Below are positions 63,279-64,000 of a stretch of 64,000 nucleotides of DNA, piece by piece. The position numbers and the translations under genes were made by a program. Source of the DNA: JADLHS01 sp044225555 (GTDB lineage Bacteria > Verrucomicrobiota > Verrucomicrobiia > Limisphaerales > JADLHS01); NCBI GenBank assembly GCA_044225555.1, contig JBGAIM010000003.1:310001-374000 (forward strand). The letters are read 5' to 3'. Position 1 is the stretch's first letter. Every line of letters begins with the position of its first letter. The notes beneath the pieces were generated by a model, which had not been told where the DNA came from, ran no database searches, and saw nothing but the letters and a program-made list of their open reading frames with translations.

Positions 63279-64000
63279 TCACGGAAGTTTGCCAAAGTAA
63301 AAACTCACACGCCCCGAATACTCCCCCTGCCCCACGTTCGGCTGCCCTTGCGGACCGCCTTGGGCCGCCGGTTTGAACTTCGTGCCGATGGGCGGAATCG
63401 CGTGCAGGAATCCCAGCCCGCATTGCGGCAGATTGACCTTGGTATTCGCCACTAAATTGTCCGGCGGTTGCTCCGGCGTGAGCACCTGCACAAACGGAAT
63501 GTTCTCCGGCACGACCGTGATCAATCCCTCCTTCGCCTCCAGTTGCAGCCAGCGCACGTTTGAGAAACAACCTTTGAACTCGGGATACTTCCACTCGCTG
63601 TAACCTGTGATCGTGTTGTTGTAATCGTTCTTCCATTCGCCAAACGTCACGCCGCGCAGCCGGTTCTTCCAGACGCGGAACGGCCCATCACCCAGCCAGC
63701 GTTTCTTCTTCACCAGGTTTTCCGGGTAATTGAACACCACCCCGAACACGTCCTGCGTTCCCTTAGCCGTGTAAGTGTAATCGCATTGCAGCCAGCCATC
63801 CTTGCGCATTTGCCAGACGAGTTTGGTCAACGTGCCATTGGTCATCGCCAGGCGGGGTCCGCCGTTCAACGAAAACTTTTTCCCTTTCCTTTCGACTGAA
63901 AGCAACGTGCCCGTTTTCCGCTCGATGCGGGCGATCACACCCCCCTGACTCAACTCCTTGATTTCCGCGTAGCCTTTGCCAAGCCCCTCCACGCGCCCGA
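63279..64000 (-). CDS. Partial glycoside hydrolase (GH2 beta-galactosidase-like C-terminal region)
   Basis: The gene runs off the right edge; the visible ~240 residues are the C-terminal part. Text such as LVWQMRKDGWLQCDYTY, WLGDGPFRVWKNRLRGVTFGEW, YSEWKYPEFKGCFSNVRWLQLEAKEG, GLGFLHAIPPIGTKFKPA and a terminal SFYFGKLP fits a GH2-type beta-galactosidase C-terminal domain. Its location beside DUF1080, DUF6807 and Gfo/Idh/MocA genes agrees with carbohydrate breakdown. The family call is moderate because the catalytic core is outside the window. Confidence 0.6.
   Translation of the reverse strand, partial: GRVEGLGKGYAEIKELSQGGVIARIERKTGTLLSVERKGKKFSLNGGPRLAMTNGTLTKLVWQMRKDGWLQCDYTYTAKGTQDVFGVVFNYPENLVKKKRWLGDGPFRVWKNRLRGVTFGEWKNDYNNTITGYSEWKYPEFKGCFSNVRWLQLEAKEGLITVVPENIPFVQVLTPEQPPDNLVANTKVNLPQCGLGFLHAIPPIGTKFKPAAQGGPQGQPNVGQGEYSGRVSFYFGKLP

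Noticed and set aside
1..64000. CRISPR array
   Set aside because: No regularly spaced direct repeats with unique spacers; the tandem patterns seen are protein-coding FG-GAP units or palindromes.

Overview
The window looks like a chromosomal segment of a Verrucomicrobiota bacterium, probably of the Pedosphaera/Limisphaerales kind. The pointers are: a high-GC genome with many GTG/TTG starts and little Shine-Dalgarno signal; very large secreted LamG, FG-GAP, DUF11 and beta-helix proteins with N/T-rich sequence; a 'GFTLIELLVVIA' prepilin-type protein; an ECF sigma plus Ser/Thr kinase-WD40 pair; and a DUF1080 / DUF6807 / Gfo-Idh-MocA sugar cluster. The lineage is inferred from gene content; no rRNA or tRNA gene was found.

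Layout. 1-3.2 kb: secreted or outer-membrane proteins on the minus strand. 3.2-7.7 kb: a two-SIS-domain MurQ/GKRP-like protein, an aldo/keto reductase and a polytopic membrane protein. 7.7-14.9 kb: a HAD-UbiA prenyltransferase, a frameshifted GMC oxidoreductase, a second polytopic membrane protein and two SDR/epimerases, possibly one lipid or envelope pathway. 14.9-24.4 kb: housekeeping and transport (rph, histidine phosphatase, prmA, APC permease, POT transporter, anion permease, hisI, trpE). 24.4-41.75 kb: an accessory region. 41.8-57.9 kb: a core-like region with an M16 peptidase, a LytS/LytTR two-component pair, a prepilin-like protein, a PQQ-type propeller, rplU-rpmA-obgE-ychF, moeA and a C4 zinc-ribbon coiled-coil protein. 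58-64 kb: a NUDIX hydrolase and a carbohydrate cluster ending in a partial GH2-like gene.

The most striking structure is the accessory region. It begins at the 3' end of trpE and contains four further pieces of trpE 3'-end sequence, all on the + strand like trpE itself, at about 24.48, 26.56-26.80, 32.86-33.15 and 41.59-41.75 kb. They separate three cargo blocks: TcmP + DUF5131; FG-GAP protein + LamG protein; and LamG/kelch/beta-helix protein + Ser/Thr kinase + ECF sigma. This looks like repeated insertion or recombination at the trpE 3' end. No integrase is visible in the window.

A second unusual layer is a set of composite palindromes, mostly an outer arm often reading GGTAG...CTACC around two inner hairpins. 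They occur between genes and also in frame inside four coding regions: the MurQ/GKRP-like gene, the GMC oxidoreductase, trpE and the LytS-like kinase. Gene decay is also visible. The GMC oxidoreductase and the PQQ propeller each carry a short out-of-frame internal deletion, a VOC gene is broken several times, and a LamG gene is frameshifted at a run of seven C's.
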